Positions 47,059 through 59,659 of a DNA stretch of 64,000 nucleotides are shown one piece after another. The stretch is from NCBI GenBank assembly GCA_010645155.1, contig CM021317.1, positions 14,953,080 through 15,017,079 of the forward strand. Reading direction: 5' to 3'. Numbering within the stretch: position 1 is the stretch's first letter; the number at the start of each line of letters is the position of its first letter. The stretch is from Tigriopus japonicus. Lineage: Eukaryota > Arthropoda > Copepoda > Harpacticoida > Harpacticidae. The notes under the pieces are model-generated. The model saw only the letters and a list, made by a program, of their open reading frames with translations, made no database searches and was not told the origin of the DNA. A program made the translations under genes and the position numbers.

Positions 47059-47583
47059 GTGATGTGAAATGAGTGGTTCGTATCGGTCTGATGTACCATG
47101 CGGATACGCTGCTTAAAGCCAACCAGAACTTCCAATGATCCTCTCTCTCATGGTCGCCAGTACTACAGAATCCGAAGGTATGAAAGTGAGTGAGTCAGTG
47201 AGAGAGATAGCAAGCAGTGTGTGTGTGTTCATTCCCTTTTTCCCTTTTCCATGCGGAAAAATTAGAATTCAACACCCCAAAGAGCGTGGCAACCGGGGAA
47301 GAATAAAACGAATAAAACCACTTTGTAACGCCTACTAAACACACTCACTCACTCATTCGCGCACGTTAGTTACGTAGGACTCTCCACAACAGACTCAAAC
47401 ACGAGACATTCGGGAACTTGTCTATTTGACAAGGTCTGTTCGTCTCTAATGAGATGAGGCCAACGGGATGTACAGTACGTACTGTAGGACATCCCGAAAA
47501 GTAGAACTGCAAGTTTACGTCATTGTCACATCACGAAACCAAAGGACGCTTTTGGGTTAACTTCATTAACGTTATATCATCTA

Positions 47584-47990
47584 CAAGGTGTTTCGGAAGA
47601 AATGGAACACCTAATTCAATTGTCTATAACTCGTGATTGAAACCATATTTGAACCTCCTCTTTATTGGATACGATTGGCCAAACACGTGGCTTGAAGAGT
47701 CACAAAAAAGCAATTTCACCAATTTCACCCAAGATCAATATTTAAGCGACGACGAATTTTTCTCGAGAAGGGCCATTTCTGAAAACAGAGCGTCCGTGAC
47801 TCCGATTTGTGTCACCCTTCCGAAATTAGGCTATAGTAAAAAAAATAGGCAACCTAAAGCGAATAAAACCATGTGTCTGTCTGAAGAATTGGTATCTGCC
47901 ACATCTTTTTGAGCTTGTAATTTTTTGTGAGATCAACCATTTCCAAGATACGGACATGGTTTCCTGTTCCGTTTCTTATGTATCACCCGG
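47584..47990. mobile_element. TA-flanked MITE (Tc1/mariner-like)
   Basis: Inverted ends are CAAGGTGTTTCGGAAGAAAT and, from the right, CCGGGTGATACATAAGAAAC, each followed by GGAACA. About 19 of 26 positions match. TA dinucleotides flank both ends. The 91-residue frame inside (47637-47912) shows no transposase motif that I recognise. Confidence 0.55.
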
Positions 47991-49705
47991 TATTGTTCAG
48001 AAGGCTTACTTTTTTAAAGTGACTCTTTCTAAAATAAGCGTTGGTACTAAATTAAGAAAACGTTAGCATCAGTAAAGATAAAGGGGTGATTGAACTAATC
48101 AATAATGAAAATGCCAAAAGGTCTAGTGAATCGACACACTGGAAGAAACTCAGTTTTTATGTATTCATAATAGGATTTACAAACACGAGCCCTCCCTCAC
48201 AGGTAGTTTTATTATGAACCAAGACAAAGCAAGATAGATTCCAAAAACATGGTAACTATTTGCAAAGGCCAAGAGCGTCCCTTTGTTGATACTATTGACG
48301 ATTATATCTAAAAAGATAATAATACTTTTTCTACTTATTCTTCTTCGACCTTCCATAAAGGGAAGCTACCGGAGTCAGATTTAAAATTGAAATCGGCCAT
48401 ATATTATATTTAGGGAAGATTTGGAGTACTTCAAGTTTGAAAGTCCCGTCTTAGCGTCTTTTTTTATTTTTTACTACCGCTAAAAGGAATGCGATTCCCT
48501 GTAAACAAACAAATCATTATTATGATATATACAATTCATGGAGGTTTTTAAAGGCATCTAAAAGAAGTGACCATATTCTGGGTGATCGCTTAAAGAAACA
48601 CATTTAATTACTCTTTGCCATAAGTGCTAGGAACATGTCCTTGGTTTTTGAGGACTTTCCAAAATGGGTTCAAAGGTAAAATATCAATGCTCAAAGGTCT
48701 GCAGAATGGATCGAAAGAAAACCCTTCTAAATTGACCTCAATTCCACGCCCGATTTAAGTGGATATCAATACAACACAATACACCTTTTTTGAACTGGTG
48801 TAGTGATGAGGCTGGCATCAATTTATGTTTAGCCATTTTGCATGCTTGTCATCGGGTCACAGATTACACACTTATAGACGGAGTAATAAATAAACAAAGA
48901 GAGAAAGAGAGAGAGAGAGAGAGAGCAAGAAAGAAAGAGGTCCCCCTTATTTCATTCTTCACTCACTCGAGAAAGAGAGCCTCGAACTGAATACAGCCAC
49001 AAATGCCTTGAATGGCTGACAGTTGAGATTGCTAGAACAAAATTAATAGCTTGTCTAATACTGTAATTGACACCATGCTTTAATACTAATTCGGGGATAA
49101 TTTACTGTTCAATTGGTTGCCTGGAATGAACCACCGGCTATATGTACTAAGTTCGTTGTAGTTAGGTACTTGGAAGTTTACTTGATGACGGGAGGGGGAA
49201 CCTCAAACGTGATGAAAAAAAAACAGTTGGACAATGAGCCAAAGCCAAACAACAAATCATCTTCATTGAACTAATTGTGAGCCCAACAATCTAGTTGCTG
49301 AAGAAAAAATGGGATTCCTCTCAGATTTAGCTTGGTTCCCAACGTTGGTCTGATACGAACAGAAACGTATACATGTATGTAGTTAGTTGGTTTCTGCCCA
49401 ACGCGATTGAATCGACTCCGAAACTTGAGCCACTGTGCGTGTTTGCGATTCTGCTCATAGCTGGAAGACACATTTCCTGAAACCATCATGATGATCATTA
49501 GCGATCAGATGACACTCCCACTTCTCATGTGTTCCAAAGGTAGGTGTACCCCAACCAACACTACCATTAGCTACTCTCTCTCTCTCCGTTCTCTAGGCTA
49601 ATCTCCACCGATGTAGTAGTCGCTCACTCCATGTTCATGAACGAGTACGTAAGGTCCCTTCTGATCTGTTATGTACGTCCGTACATTGGTGTTCATTGAA
49701 GGGAG

Positions 49706-49710
<5 letters not shown>

Positions 49711-49739
<29 letters not shown>
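49711..49739. repeat. (GA)n microsatellite
   Basis: Nearly perfect GA dinucleotide run. Similar but shorter GA runs occur at about 48897-48926 and 62770-62788. Confidence 0.9.
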
Positions 49740-49743
<4 letters not shown>

Positions 49744-50278
49744 CAATGGCGTTAAGGCTTTAACTGAATAATGATAGGGGGAAAAGCCAAAAACACGCCA
49801 TTGGCCGTGAAACACCTTGAAACCGAGCCGGGTTTTGATATTGAGGAGGAGGAGAAGCAGTAGACATAGCATTTTGGAAGCCTCTTGGACTTTGATCTAG
49901 TTACGTATTAGACACACCTATTGGAGGTATGATCCATCGAAAACCAATGATTGGCTGATGAACTCAGTTTTTTAAAGTGGGGACTCATCAAGGATGCTCA
50001 AAGTTAACCAATGAGTTCTTGCATTTTTACAGGTCAATTTATACTATTCCTGACCAACCCACTATACAAGGGTTGTATAGATCTGCCAACAGTAACTCAT
50101 TGGTAGATCAAATTTCATATAAACATTAATTATTGAAACTATAATAATGATTAACTCTCTTTACAGGGAATCCCATTCCTTGTAGCGGTATTGAAAAATC
50201 CGCCCCCCCCCCCCAAAAAAAAAAAAAAATTGAACTTGTATTTTAAAAATTTGCCAATAGCTTGATAATTTTAATGAG

Positions 50279-51018
50279 TAGGAATGGGTCTAGATTCGAA
50301 TCTGGATTGGAGGGAATCGGTTCTGAGTCGGATCTTATAGTCCTTGTATCCTTGGAGAGCTAACTTGCCCAGTACTTTAAATTCTTTTTTGATACTTTTT
50401 TCAACAAGGTCCTTCAGATCTAGAAATACTTGACAATTTTTGGGATTAACACTGATCTCAAAAGTTTGCAAAAAAGAAAATTTTGTCAGAAAAATTGGAA
50501 AGGAAATTCCCTCATATCTGAATTCGATTCAATTCAGATTAAAAGTGATGCAGATCTTATTTTTTGTTTTAAGATGGGATCAAATTCCAAATATTGTCAC
50601 GATGCTTAATTTAGCTGAAGAAGTCATTTTTTGAGTTCCAAAAATATTTGAGTAGTAAAGACCAAGAATGGATGAAATGTTACTTAAAACATATCTAAAA
50701 GCAAATTTATGAATATCATCTTTAATGCAATTGCGTAGGTTGGTGATGGTCGAAGAAATTGATGAATCTATTTTTTCTTTCCACCTTTTCTTTCATACGG
50801 CTCTTGTCTTCGACAAACAAACTTCGCATTGAAATATTATCATTGATCGCGATAACAAGCGCATGAATTTTAAAAAATATACAAGGTCCAACGTGAGTCG
50901 GATCTGATCTGGATTTGCACCGATTTGGATCTGATCTGGATACAAAACTTTGACTTCCGTTCATAAACCGAACCGACTGGGAACCGGAACCAAAAAATCT
51001 TGGCTCGACCCATCCCTA
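50279..51018. mobile_element. GGATC-rich dispersed element with TAGGGATGGGTC-type inverted ends
   Basis: The left end TAGGAATGGGTCTAGA and the right end, read inward as TAGGGATGGGTCGAGC, match at about 13 of 16 positions. Degenerate GGATCTGATCTGGAT motifs lie next to each end. Flanks do not form a clear 8-bp duplication. hAT-like termini are suggested; the family has partial copies near 4.1-4.5 and 41.3-41.6 kb. Confidence 0.55.
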
Positions 51019-54000
51019 AAATAGAACTCCTTTTTAGGGACACACCTACATTCAATTTCTTTCAGAATGACTGATAATAAAATTCTTACTCTTTACAATA
51101 ATCTATCAAACATGAATGAAAAAAATACTTGATGTTCACGTAGGCATCTCCAATCTTAATCATGAATTTTCATTTCTTTAGTTCTGTTTGGGAATTTCAA
51201 ATAGGAAAGAAATTTTGGTAGCCAAAACAAAGGCCTCTGATGTAGGCCCCAAGATGTAGGTGGTAGACCATTTCTCCCCAATTCGTTCTTGAGCCTGATT
51301 GAAAGTGATTCGTCCCCTGCCAATAAAAAGCAATCAACATTCACGCATCTTTTTTTCTTCTTCACGGCCGTCACCCAATTCAATTTGAAAACAGCCGGAT
51401 TGTTCCGATTGTCAATACTGAGAAATTCAATTCATTCCATAATGTTATGGACAATTCCAGTGTTTGTGAGAAAAGGGAATAAGAAATAGGAGGAGGAGGA
51501 GGAAAACGCAGCCAGGAACGTGCACGCATGGACTGACTACTTACCGACTCATGGACGGACTTGGGGGGGCTGACTTGGGTGATGTATGAGGATTGGTGGG
51601 TATCAATTTTCATTCAATTTTCTCAATTTTCGCTATGCAATGCTTGTCACTCAGAAACGGCAAATCCATCATCGGATTCGGCCGAACTCGCTCTAACCAC
51701 AACAAGGCCACCAGTACCCATGTTCTATCTACTTCTCTGTCCAGTGTACACTGTACAGTCCTTCAAAATAGAGAAATTATCAAGTATTTTTGTACCCGTA
51801 TATAGAAAAAAACAGCATAACAACATGACAAATAACGCCTAATGTAAATGATACCTTTTAAAAAGAACATTTTAGAATTTCTTGTGTATTGTTTTTTTGG
51901 AATGTACTATGTATATATTAGCAAATATAGCGAGTGTACTTTAAAGGAAAAAAGATGACGGTGAAAAAAACAAAAAAAACACGCTCAAGTGCAATGTTAG
52001 AGGTTAGAGCAAAAGATTTGTTTTTTACTGTTTAACAACGCTGATTTTTTAGGGGAAGGCTGACTGATCAGCTGCAAGTTGTAACCATCATTTTATTTTT
52101 AATCTTAAAAAGGAGTCTGCCGAGAGTAGAAAGATCCAACCATTAATTTAAAAAAAAAATGATTATTGCGATAAGTTATTTTATCATTGGACATTGGAAA
52201 AAACTTGATTTTTTTGGTGATCTGTCCCTACTATTCATCTCTATGTTATGAGACTTTTGCTCAATCTGCCCATAGTCAAGCATGGTTAACAAGACTAAAT
52301 TTTTTTCACCCTCACTACCTTAACATTTGGGCTACCATGTCAGTGGGGCTAAAACAAATGCACAATCTCAAGTTTGAGACTCCATCCAGGACTGTCGATG
52401 TCTCAACCTTGGACCACGGAAGTCCCTGGATGTCCCAATAGACGCTGAGGACTGGCCTACAACGAGGAGTTGAATATTGCACGATGTTGTTGTTGCATTT
52501 CCCCCCTCTCTCAATCGTTTGGGTCGCTTTCTTGGAATAGCTCATGTTCTCGAGCGCTTTGGGCCAGATCGAGGAGTAGTTCTTCTAAAAGCCATTTGTA
52601 ATTTTCCGCCAATTTTCGGCGTGAACACTTGAATTTCAATTTAGATAGAACAGACCCTGTGAGGTCCGGCTCCAATCTACGCCCGTCCGTACGTAGTCCA
52701 TGGGCTGCAACGATGATGATGATGATGGTGATGAGGATGACCTTTTAGAATATTCGTGGGTGTGTGGATGTGCATGGAGTGCATTGCACACTGATCTTTT
52801 CGTCGACTGGCCAGATCACCACAAACACAAACCTACCCAAATCTCACGTCTCCAACGGGCTATGTACTCGAATGCAGTACTGGCACAAAAGTCATCGTGT
52901 TGAATGCGTTTCCGTGTCTTTCTCCCATCACACTTTCCTTGAACTCGCGACGATTGGGTGAAGGTAGTAGACACATAGAAATGGGTGGCTTAACTTTCGA
53001 CCGACTTGGAAAAAAACTAAGAACAAGACATTTTCCTCTATTTGTTTTCTAGTGGAGTTTGGTAGACAAAGACAAAACTGGTGTTCTCATCTTTTTCGAC
53101 CTTGTCGATAACCTCAGCCTTCAAGACATTTATATGTAGGTATGTTGGCATTTGGAAGTCGAGCAAAGTGAAAACAGTTGATGATTAAAAAGTGAAGAGC
53201 CTTTTCAAGGAATTTTGTGAAATGTAGTCAAGCTAAATCAAATTATGGAAAACAAATGAAAAACACATTTTTGCATGTCTTAAATGTGTACAATTCATTT
53301 GATCTTCGTAAATCACACATTAAGTTTTATATTCGCAAAGATCTTTTGATAGCCCGTGACTTTCCATTTGGATGTGGAAATCCATATTAGTTAGCACTGC
53401 TTCATATTGTCCATTAAAAACAAAGAACTCGCAATTTGGATATTTTTTGAACAAATATATCTAAACAGCCTTATGTTCAAGAACGTTATCGGGCGATTAA
53501 TTTGAACTCTTAAAAAGACCAATGTTTTCATCACCACATCTTTTGTAAGGAATTGTGCGTAGTCTTTTATGTGTTCTAGTAGAAATTCAACAAAGACAGT
53601 TGGATTTTGTCATTACATTATTATTTCCCTGTACTCAAATCTTAGTAGCCCACAAAAATTACAGTAAGATTCTGGTTTCACTTCAAATTCACCTCCTACT
53701 TGAAAAGATAGTGAGTGTGAACAAGTCTCGAGCTACCATCATCGTCAGATTGGCTTCTGACGCGATTAGTTTGGTTGATTCAGATTTCAGGTAATTAATC
53801 TATCAAGCAGTAATGACCTGAATCATTAACTTGGATGACTTTCTTAATGAAGAGGATTTTCTTTTTTGCCCCTCTACCAACCCAGTGTCAAGCACTCTTT
53901 ACAATCTACTCGAACTAACACATCTCCTGCCTTTCTTAACAAATAGATTAGTGGGTGTTCCTGGATCCGATATCAACGATTAATAACAATTGAGCGCCTG

Positions 54001-54594
54001 GGTCCTCGGGGTGGGCCCCAAAACACGAGATGGGCTAATTATTCGAGGTTATTGGGTTGGTTGATCCCCACGTGTCTAGGGTGGAAGGAAATCTTCAACT
54101 TATGACGAAGCATATGCAGGGATGGATCCCTGCCACAAGATCAATACTTTCATCATGAGTATGGTCATCTTCATTATGGTGTGATGTTCACCTCCTTCAT
54201 GATCTGGCTTTCATAAATGGCCGATGGCTACCGACAAGTCTAAACAACAAATTACTTCAATTAACTACCAAATGAAGGGCGGGCTTCTCACTGAATGAAG
54301 TCATTAAAATCATGGCCAAGAGCAGATCCACAGATCAGTTTTTTTGGCTCCTTTTTCAATTGCGTCCTCGAACAAGGTCTCACTCATGTTAACAAATCTC
54401 GCCTGAATTTATTGCAATGCCCACTGATCTGAAATCAGTACGCTATCATTGATCGTGCAACACGTCTTGGTTCTTGATCATATCCCTTGGCTGGCACCAA
54501 CTCATCTTCATCATCATTAGCCCTCTGAATGGCTCTGAAACAGGAATTAATGAATGAAACGAAGACAATGAACGAAACTCAGAGCTCTCGATCG

Positions 54595-54632
54595 TTGCTT
54601 GCTTGCTTGCTTGGTTGGTTGGTTGGTTGGTT
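54595..54632. repeat. (TTGC)n-(TTGG)n compound microsatellite
   Basis: About four TTGC units run directly into about five TTGG units. Confidence 0.9.
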
Positions 54633-54719
54633 CCATGCTCCAGAAAGCTTTGATCGAACCAAACACCAATCTAGTCTAGCTGCAACCGTAAAAGGTCGCA
54701 ATCGTAGCAGACTCCAAGT

Positions 54720-55151
54720 ATGGCCACCTACCACGAACAACAACAATTACAACAAAATCCAGGGCAATGCCAGCCACTGAAAAAACGTATTATGTCACTC
54801 AGTTCGAGAATGAGGCAAGTGGTGCCCTTTTTGTCCGCCAAAGGGAAAAGTGGTTTGGCCAATACCAATACAGGGGATCTTGAAAAGCCTACTCGAGCTC
54901 TTTCCATAGTTATGATGCTAATCATTATTATCATTATGATCATCCTCTCAATTGGCGTTGTAGTCGTTGTGCTCTTTCTGTTCTTAAGAACGCTAGGAAC
55001 AAAAATGCTGCCGAATTTGTCGAGGAGAGAAGAGAAGAGGAGAAAAAAGAGAGGAGGTCGACGTTTGCCGAGGATGCCGTTTTATTTAGAAGGTGTGACC
55101 AATCGGGAAAAATTGCCTCGACGACCGAAACGCGACTGGTCTCGGGGCTGA
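54720..55151 (+). CDS. Doubtful small membrane-protein ORF
   Basis: A 143-codon frame starts ATGGCCACC. It has a Gln-rich start, then at residues 61-88 one long hydrophobic stretch (LSIVMMLIIIIIMIILSIGV and on) followed at once by Arg/Lys-rich sequence (RREEKRRKKRGGRR), the layout of a single-pass membrane protein. Against it: the hydrophobic stretch derives partly from ATT/ATC simple sequence, and there is no promoter, intron or recognised relative. It could be chance. Confidence 0.15.
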   Translation: MATYHEQQQLQQNPGQCQPLKKRIMSLSSRMRQVVPFLSAKGKSGLANTNTGDLEKPTRALSIVMMLIIIIIMIILSIGVVVVVLFLFLRTLGTKMLPNLSRREEKRRKKRGGRRLPRMPFYLEGVTNREKLPRRPKRDWSRG

Positions 55152-55301
55152 CTTACGGACGTAGTACCTATGTACTAGCTGTCGGCTGGCAGACTACGTA
55201 CTACTTACTCTCTCATTCAAAGAGAAACACATTCAGGCACTCATTGGAGAAGAAGAAGCAAGAGGCAGCCTCAACATCCATGTGTCTCCCTATCTTCGGA
55301 A

Positions 55302-55325
55302 GAACGAACGAACGAACGAACGAAG
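55302..55325. repeat. (GAAC)n microsatellite
   Basis: Tandem GAAC units. A shorter copy lies near 60809-60823. Confidence 0.9.
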
Positions 55326-57349
55326 GTAGGTTGGTAGGAAGGTATCCACAGTTCTATCTTTTTGAGCTCCTTGGAAAACGAGAGACCCACAAAGTTGGCA
55401 TATGGACTCACCACGGCATTCCCACCGATGTTTCTGTTTCCACGGGCATTAATTGGATGCTTGAATAAGAAATGAACAAGCAGCGGGAGAAATTTCGGAA
55501 CTGCAAGGTAAAAGTGCATCAACGGCTCTTCAAGCAAGATGGATTTAAGATTTTGAGACAGGAACAATTTCGGTTATTCAAAAGGTCAGTTTCTTTTCAA
55601 ATGGGATGTTTTTCTCTTTGATGGCAGCATCGTTGTGATGAGTAATGATTGTCCTTGAAAGGCCCAATAAGTAATGGCTTTTCTGGAAAGCCTGTATAGG
55701 AGGGAATATCAAATGAATCTATAAGAAACAGAGGCAAGGGACACGATCTTACAACGTACTCAAAGTTGTACATACTGAAGATTATTGTCCCTCGAGCCAT
55801 TCCTCGGTGGAGAGTTTTTTGTCCCATGTATTGGGTGTATTTTTCGGTCAGCGATAACGTTTCCTAAATCTAGAGTAATTATAATAAGTACTTTTTATTT
55901 CTAGCTTTGACGATACTTTCTTAAGTAAATCAGAGCAATGAAAAGGTCTAAGAGGTAGTTCTTTTCCGTAAGGGGACATATTCCGGTTGTGATTCCAACG
56001 AACTTTGAAAGCTCGTAAACTTTTCCTGGCACACAAAGAAACTCACAAACACACACGCACAATTGAGGTTAGTAGTTTAACGTCTTTATGCCCAGAATTG
56101 AGGGCACTTTGCATGTCAGCAGCTCGAAATGAGCTCGGCCAGTTACTTTATGAATGTGTCCAAAAGTGAGAACAACGAGAAACAAGGAAGTGCCTTGTCT
56201 GTCCACTTTTACATACGTACTTGGTCGAACGAAGACCACGTGTGACCCACATCGAGCATCATCAAACCATTCACATTTACGACGCAACATTCCATTCAAC
56301 GGCACGGTTTTTGTCTTTCTCGATCCGCTAGAAAATCTTCATGCGCTCATCATGCGGTTCTAGGAAAGCTTGAAGCAAAAATACAAACCAAAACACATTT
56401 TAGTAAACGATATTTTTTTTGACCTTGCTTGTCTCTTTTCAAATCCCTAGTGAAGAAAAAAGGTCGAGGTTGAATCATTTTCATTTGAAAAAGCCTGTTA
56501 AGAAACAATAAAGGTCATTTTTCTGTTTTCTGAAAAGGAAACTTTCCTAAAATAATCTTGAAACCATCAAAATGTGTCGGAAATATTAGCAAAGATGGTG
56601 CGCATCTTTAGTTGACGATTCGAACAAAAGCTCGATGGCAATATGAAATACATATGTTTTAAGAAAGTCTTCTAAAGCACTAGAAAATACGTTTCAAGAT
56701 GACTTCCAGAACAAAAACGAGAAATGATTGCAAAAGTTGGCGAACTCGAGAACAATAGTGAATACATGTCAGGCAGGCCAACATTGATTGCACGGATTCA
56801 ATTTGATGCATCTAACCAAAGAACATTGTTGACAAGTGTGGGATTATTAAGTGTACCCCATGCTAGTCTCAAATGGGAATGTGGTTTGGCTAAAATATGG
56901 CAGTCATCATGAGTGAGGACAAAACCGAATAACTGTTAAATCTCTCTTTACCAGTCACAGGCATCGAGGATTGGATTTTTGGGAGCACGTTGCACTTTTA
57001 TAGTAAGGCCATGATCAATACGAGTGTTCCTTTCTGATCGTTGATCCGACTGATGTTTGCCATTGGCGGACGAGGTATAACTCTTTTTACAACCCATTAT
57101 AAATGCATATCCACTTGAAATGGAGACTGACCGCGTTCTTTTCTTCAATCTGGCTTTGATCGATTCCAATCGTTTAGCATGTTTCTCTCTTTAAGACAAG
57201 ACTCTGGCCAATAAAAAGATCAGCTCTGCTGAAATGTTCGGATATGTTTTATTTGGTGCTGATGAGCGTCCTGAAACAATTCAAGCGGGTTTTCCACAGG
57301 TTTTAAAGCATGCCGAAACGGACTCGAGCGTTGAACATCTTTCTCTCTG

Positions 57350-57392
57350 TGAGTGAGTGAGTATGTGTGTGTATGTGTGTGTGGGAGCTGGA
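57350..57392. repeat. GTGA/GT compound microsatellite
   Basis: GTGAGTGAGTGAGTA passes into GT repeats broken by TATG. Confidence 0.85.
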
Positions 57393-59544
57393 AACTGCCA
57401 TCACCTGACCAGTTCTTGGTCATGGGCTTAATTTCCAAATCAATTACCGTTTAATCCACATTTCACGAGGAGAATTCCAGAAAACGAGCCACAATAACCC
57501 TTGCTCAAAGGAGCAAGCTTGGGGCATCCTCGATCCACTTGGGGCAGTCAGTGTGTTGAAGTTCAAAATCGCACCCCTTGGTATAAATCGTATTTGGTCT
57601 TGAATTCAATGCAGAGTCGGGTGAAAGTGTGTCTGTTTTATGTGAAAAATCTTCCAAAAATTGATTAAGGTCAAAGCTGGATTGAAGAATATTGTCGGTC
57701 AAGAGAGGCATTCTTATGTTGAGGGTTATTCTTACATCAAGTATAATTTACACACAACACAAGAACCAAAAATTCCGAATTGAATATAAATTTACACAAA
57801 TATTGTCCAATGACATCAAATTGTCGCAATAAACATTATTATTTTGGTCAGTAGCAAAAGCAAAAGCAGTCATAAATCTAGCTCTGAGAACATAAGAGAG
57901 ACCAAAATAGTGTCACAACTCAGGCCCATTAAGCTAAAAGTGAAAAGTAAACAATTATTGGTGCATTTTTCTCAAAACTTATGGACAAGGAAGTTATCAA
58001 ATTAGGTTTGGCACAAGCTTCTCTGATTTTTCTTACATAATAAACTGCGTAGTTGAAGCAAAAAAATGGTCTCTCGGATTCGAATGAGATTACTTGTAGG
58101 TCACCTAAGAGAGTTTTCCAATAGTACTTACTTTCCAAATCAGGATTAAGGGAGATGTCCTCGATCCTAAATTGAGTTCATCATAATCGAGTGTTTAAAG
58201 TGATTTAGCGCGTCTGTCTTTCCCATTCTCCGCGTAGAACGAACAAACGAGCTGCTCATGTGACAATAAATGAGTCAATAAAGTGATCCTGGAAATACGT
58301 GTGTCACAGCTTGGCTTGAACGGTGATCAAAGTCTAAAATTGAGATTCACCGCATTTGAACTCGTGAAGATTCGGCTGCTGCCACTTTGCCCACTCTAAA
58401 TCTACGTATCTATCCATCCTTCCAGCAGCTATTCAACGTAGTACCAAAGTAGTAGGTAGCTACTGCAGTAGGAACTCGAGCTTGCTAGTAGTCCAGTAGA
58501 GATAGTATAAGTAGCAGTAGCATGATGGTATTATTGACTGCACACCTCCTTATCCGTGTCACAGACCATGAAGATGCCAAACGGGATCGGCAAAGTCAAA
58601 TAAATAAATGCATTGATGAATGAGTGTGTGAATGGATGAATGGTGATCGATTTGAACTTGAAGAAACCATTCCATTGACTGATCAAGGTTAGCTAGCTAA
58701 TATTCAGCGTATTCAGAGATCGGCCGAGTTGCTCCATACTAAGGCATCCTCATTGAAGTCCTTCGATCCGTCCGTCCTTGCTTACGTTTTCTTCGTGCTC
58801 TAGTTCGTTCCATGTTGGTAACAAAAGTAAACTGTCAACAAATTAAAGCATGGACTTCATATATTTTCCAATTTCCCCTGGCCTAGCAGCAGCATTCATT
58901 GGACAGCTGTCCGCTCGAATCTCATTAGTTACTAGTTATGACTTGGGATTTTGCCGGGATCGGGAAAGAAGGTCGTCGATAACGACGGACGAATGCCACA
59001 ATTTTGCTCCGGAAAAATAATGAGATCTTTCTATTTTGGCTGCAGACAAATCGTCGCACTCTCACCCATGTGAACGGAGTTGAACTGGAGGACTTGTAAA
59101 ATTTATGGAAAAATAAAGCCAACAAAGAGCTCCTTGTCTTAGCAGGTCGGATTTACAATCCCGACATCAAATGGCCTTTCCCAAAGGCAAAGCGATCTGC
59201 TTAAGCGACGTTTACGACTCATTGCGAAAAGTGGATGTCCCTAGCCAGTTTTTACAACAGCTCACTGACCCGACGCCACCATTTCGGACCATCCATCCAT
59301 CCATCTATCCGTTTCAAAGGCAACAACTTCGTCACTCTCGTGGGAGACACTTTGACATCGAGGTTCAAGCGGCGAGAAGCGGCGTTGTTCGCCGTTGGCG
59401 GACATTGACGGGAAAAGGGAGACGGGATCGTTCTTGCGTTGGCCGCTCCGTCGCATCGGGAATTACCAAAGGCAGTTTTCGGGAGCTGCCCGACGAAATG
59501 GTCTGCTTGAAACGTATTCACTCACTCACTCACGTACCACACAG

Positions 59545-59659
59545 AGGTCTTTGGACAATTTGACAAATCTGAGTTCTGAGTTGAGTGAGCGTCTGTCGGC
59601 TTGGAAAAACAATACCAAGGCTTCACGTGATACCAATGCCGAGCTTCGAGCCAATTCAG
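59545..59659 (+). CDS. Candidate isolated exon
   Basis: Between ACCACACAG and CAG|GTACTC is an open stretch encoding RSLDNLTNLSSELSERLSAW followed by KNNTKASRDTNAELRANS, with a heptad-like Leu pattern suggesting coiled coil. It follows a CpG-rich patch (about 59350-59480). No partner exons were found, so this is only a candidate. Confidence 0.2.

Noticed and set aside
57505..57711. Minus-strand 68-codon ORF with acidic, activation-domain-like composition
   Set aside because: No domain, no good donor before its stop, and no partner exon; kept only as a remark.
59171..59563. 130-residue plus-strand ORF beginning MAFPKGKAICLSDVYDSL
   Set aside because: Composition drifts into CpG-rich and simple-repeat sequence; no domain is seen.
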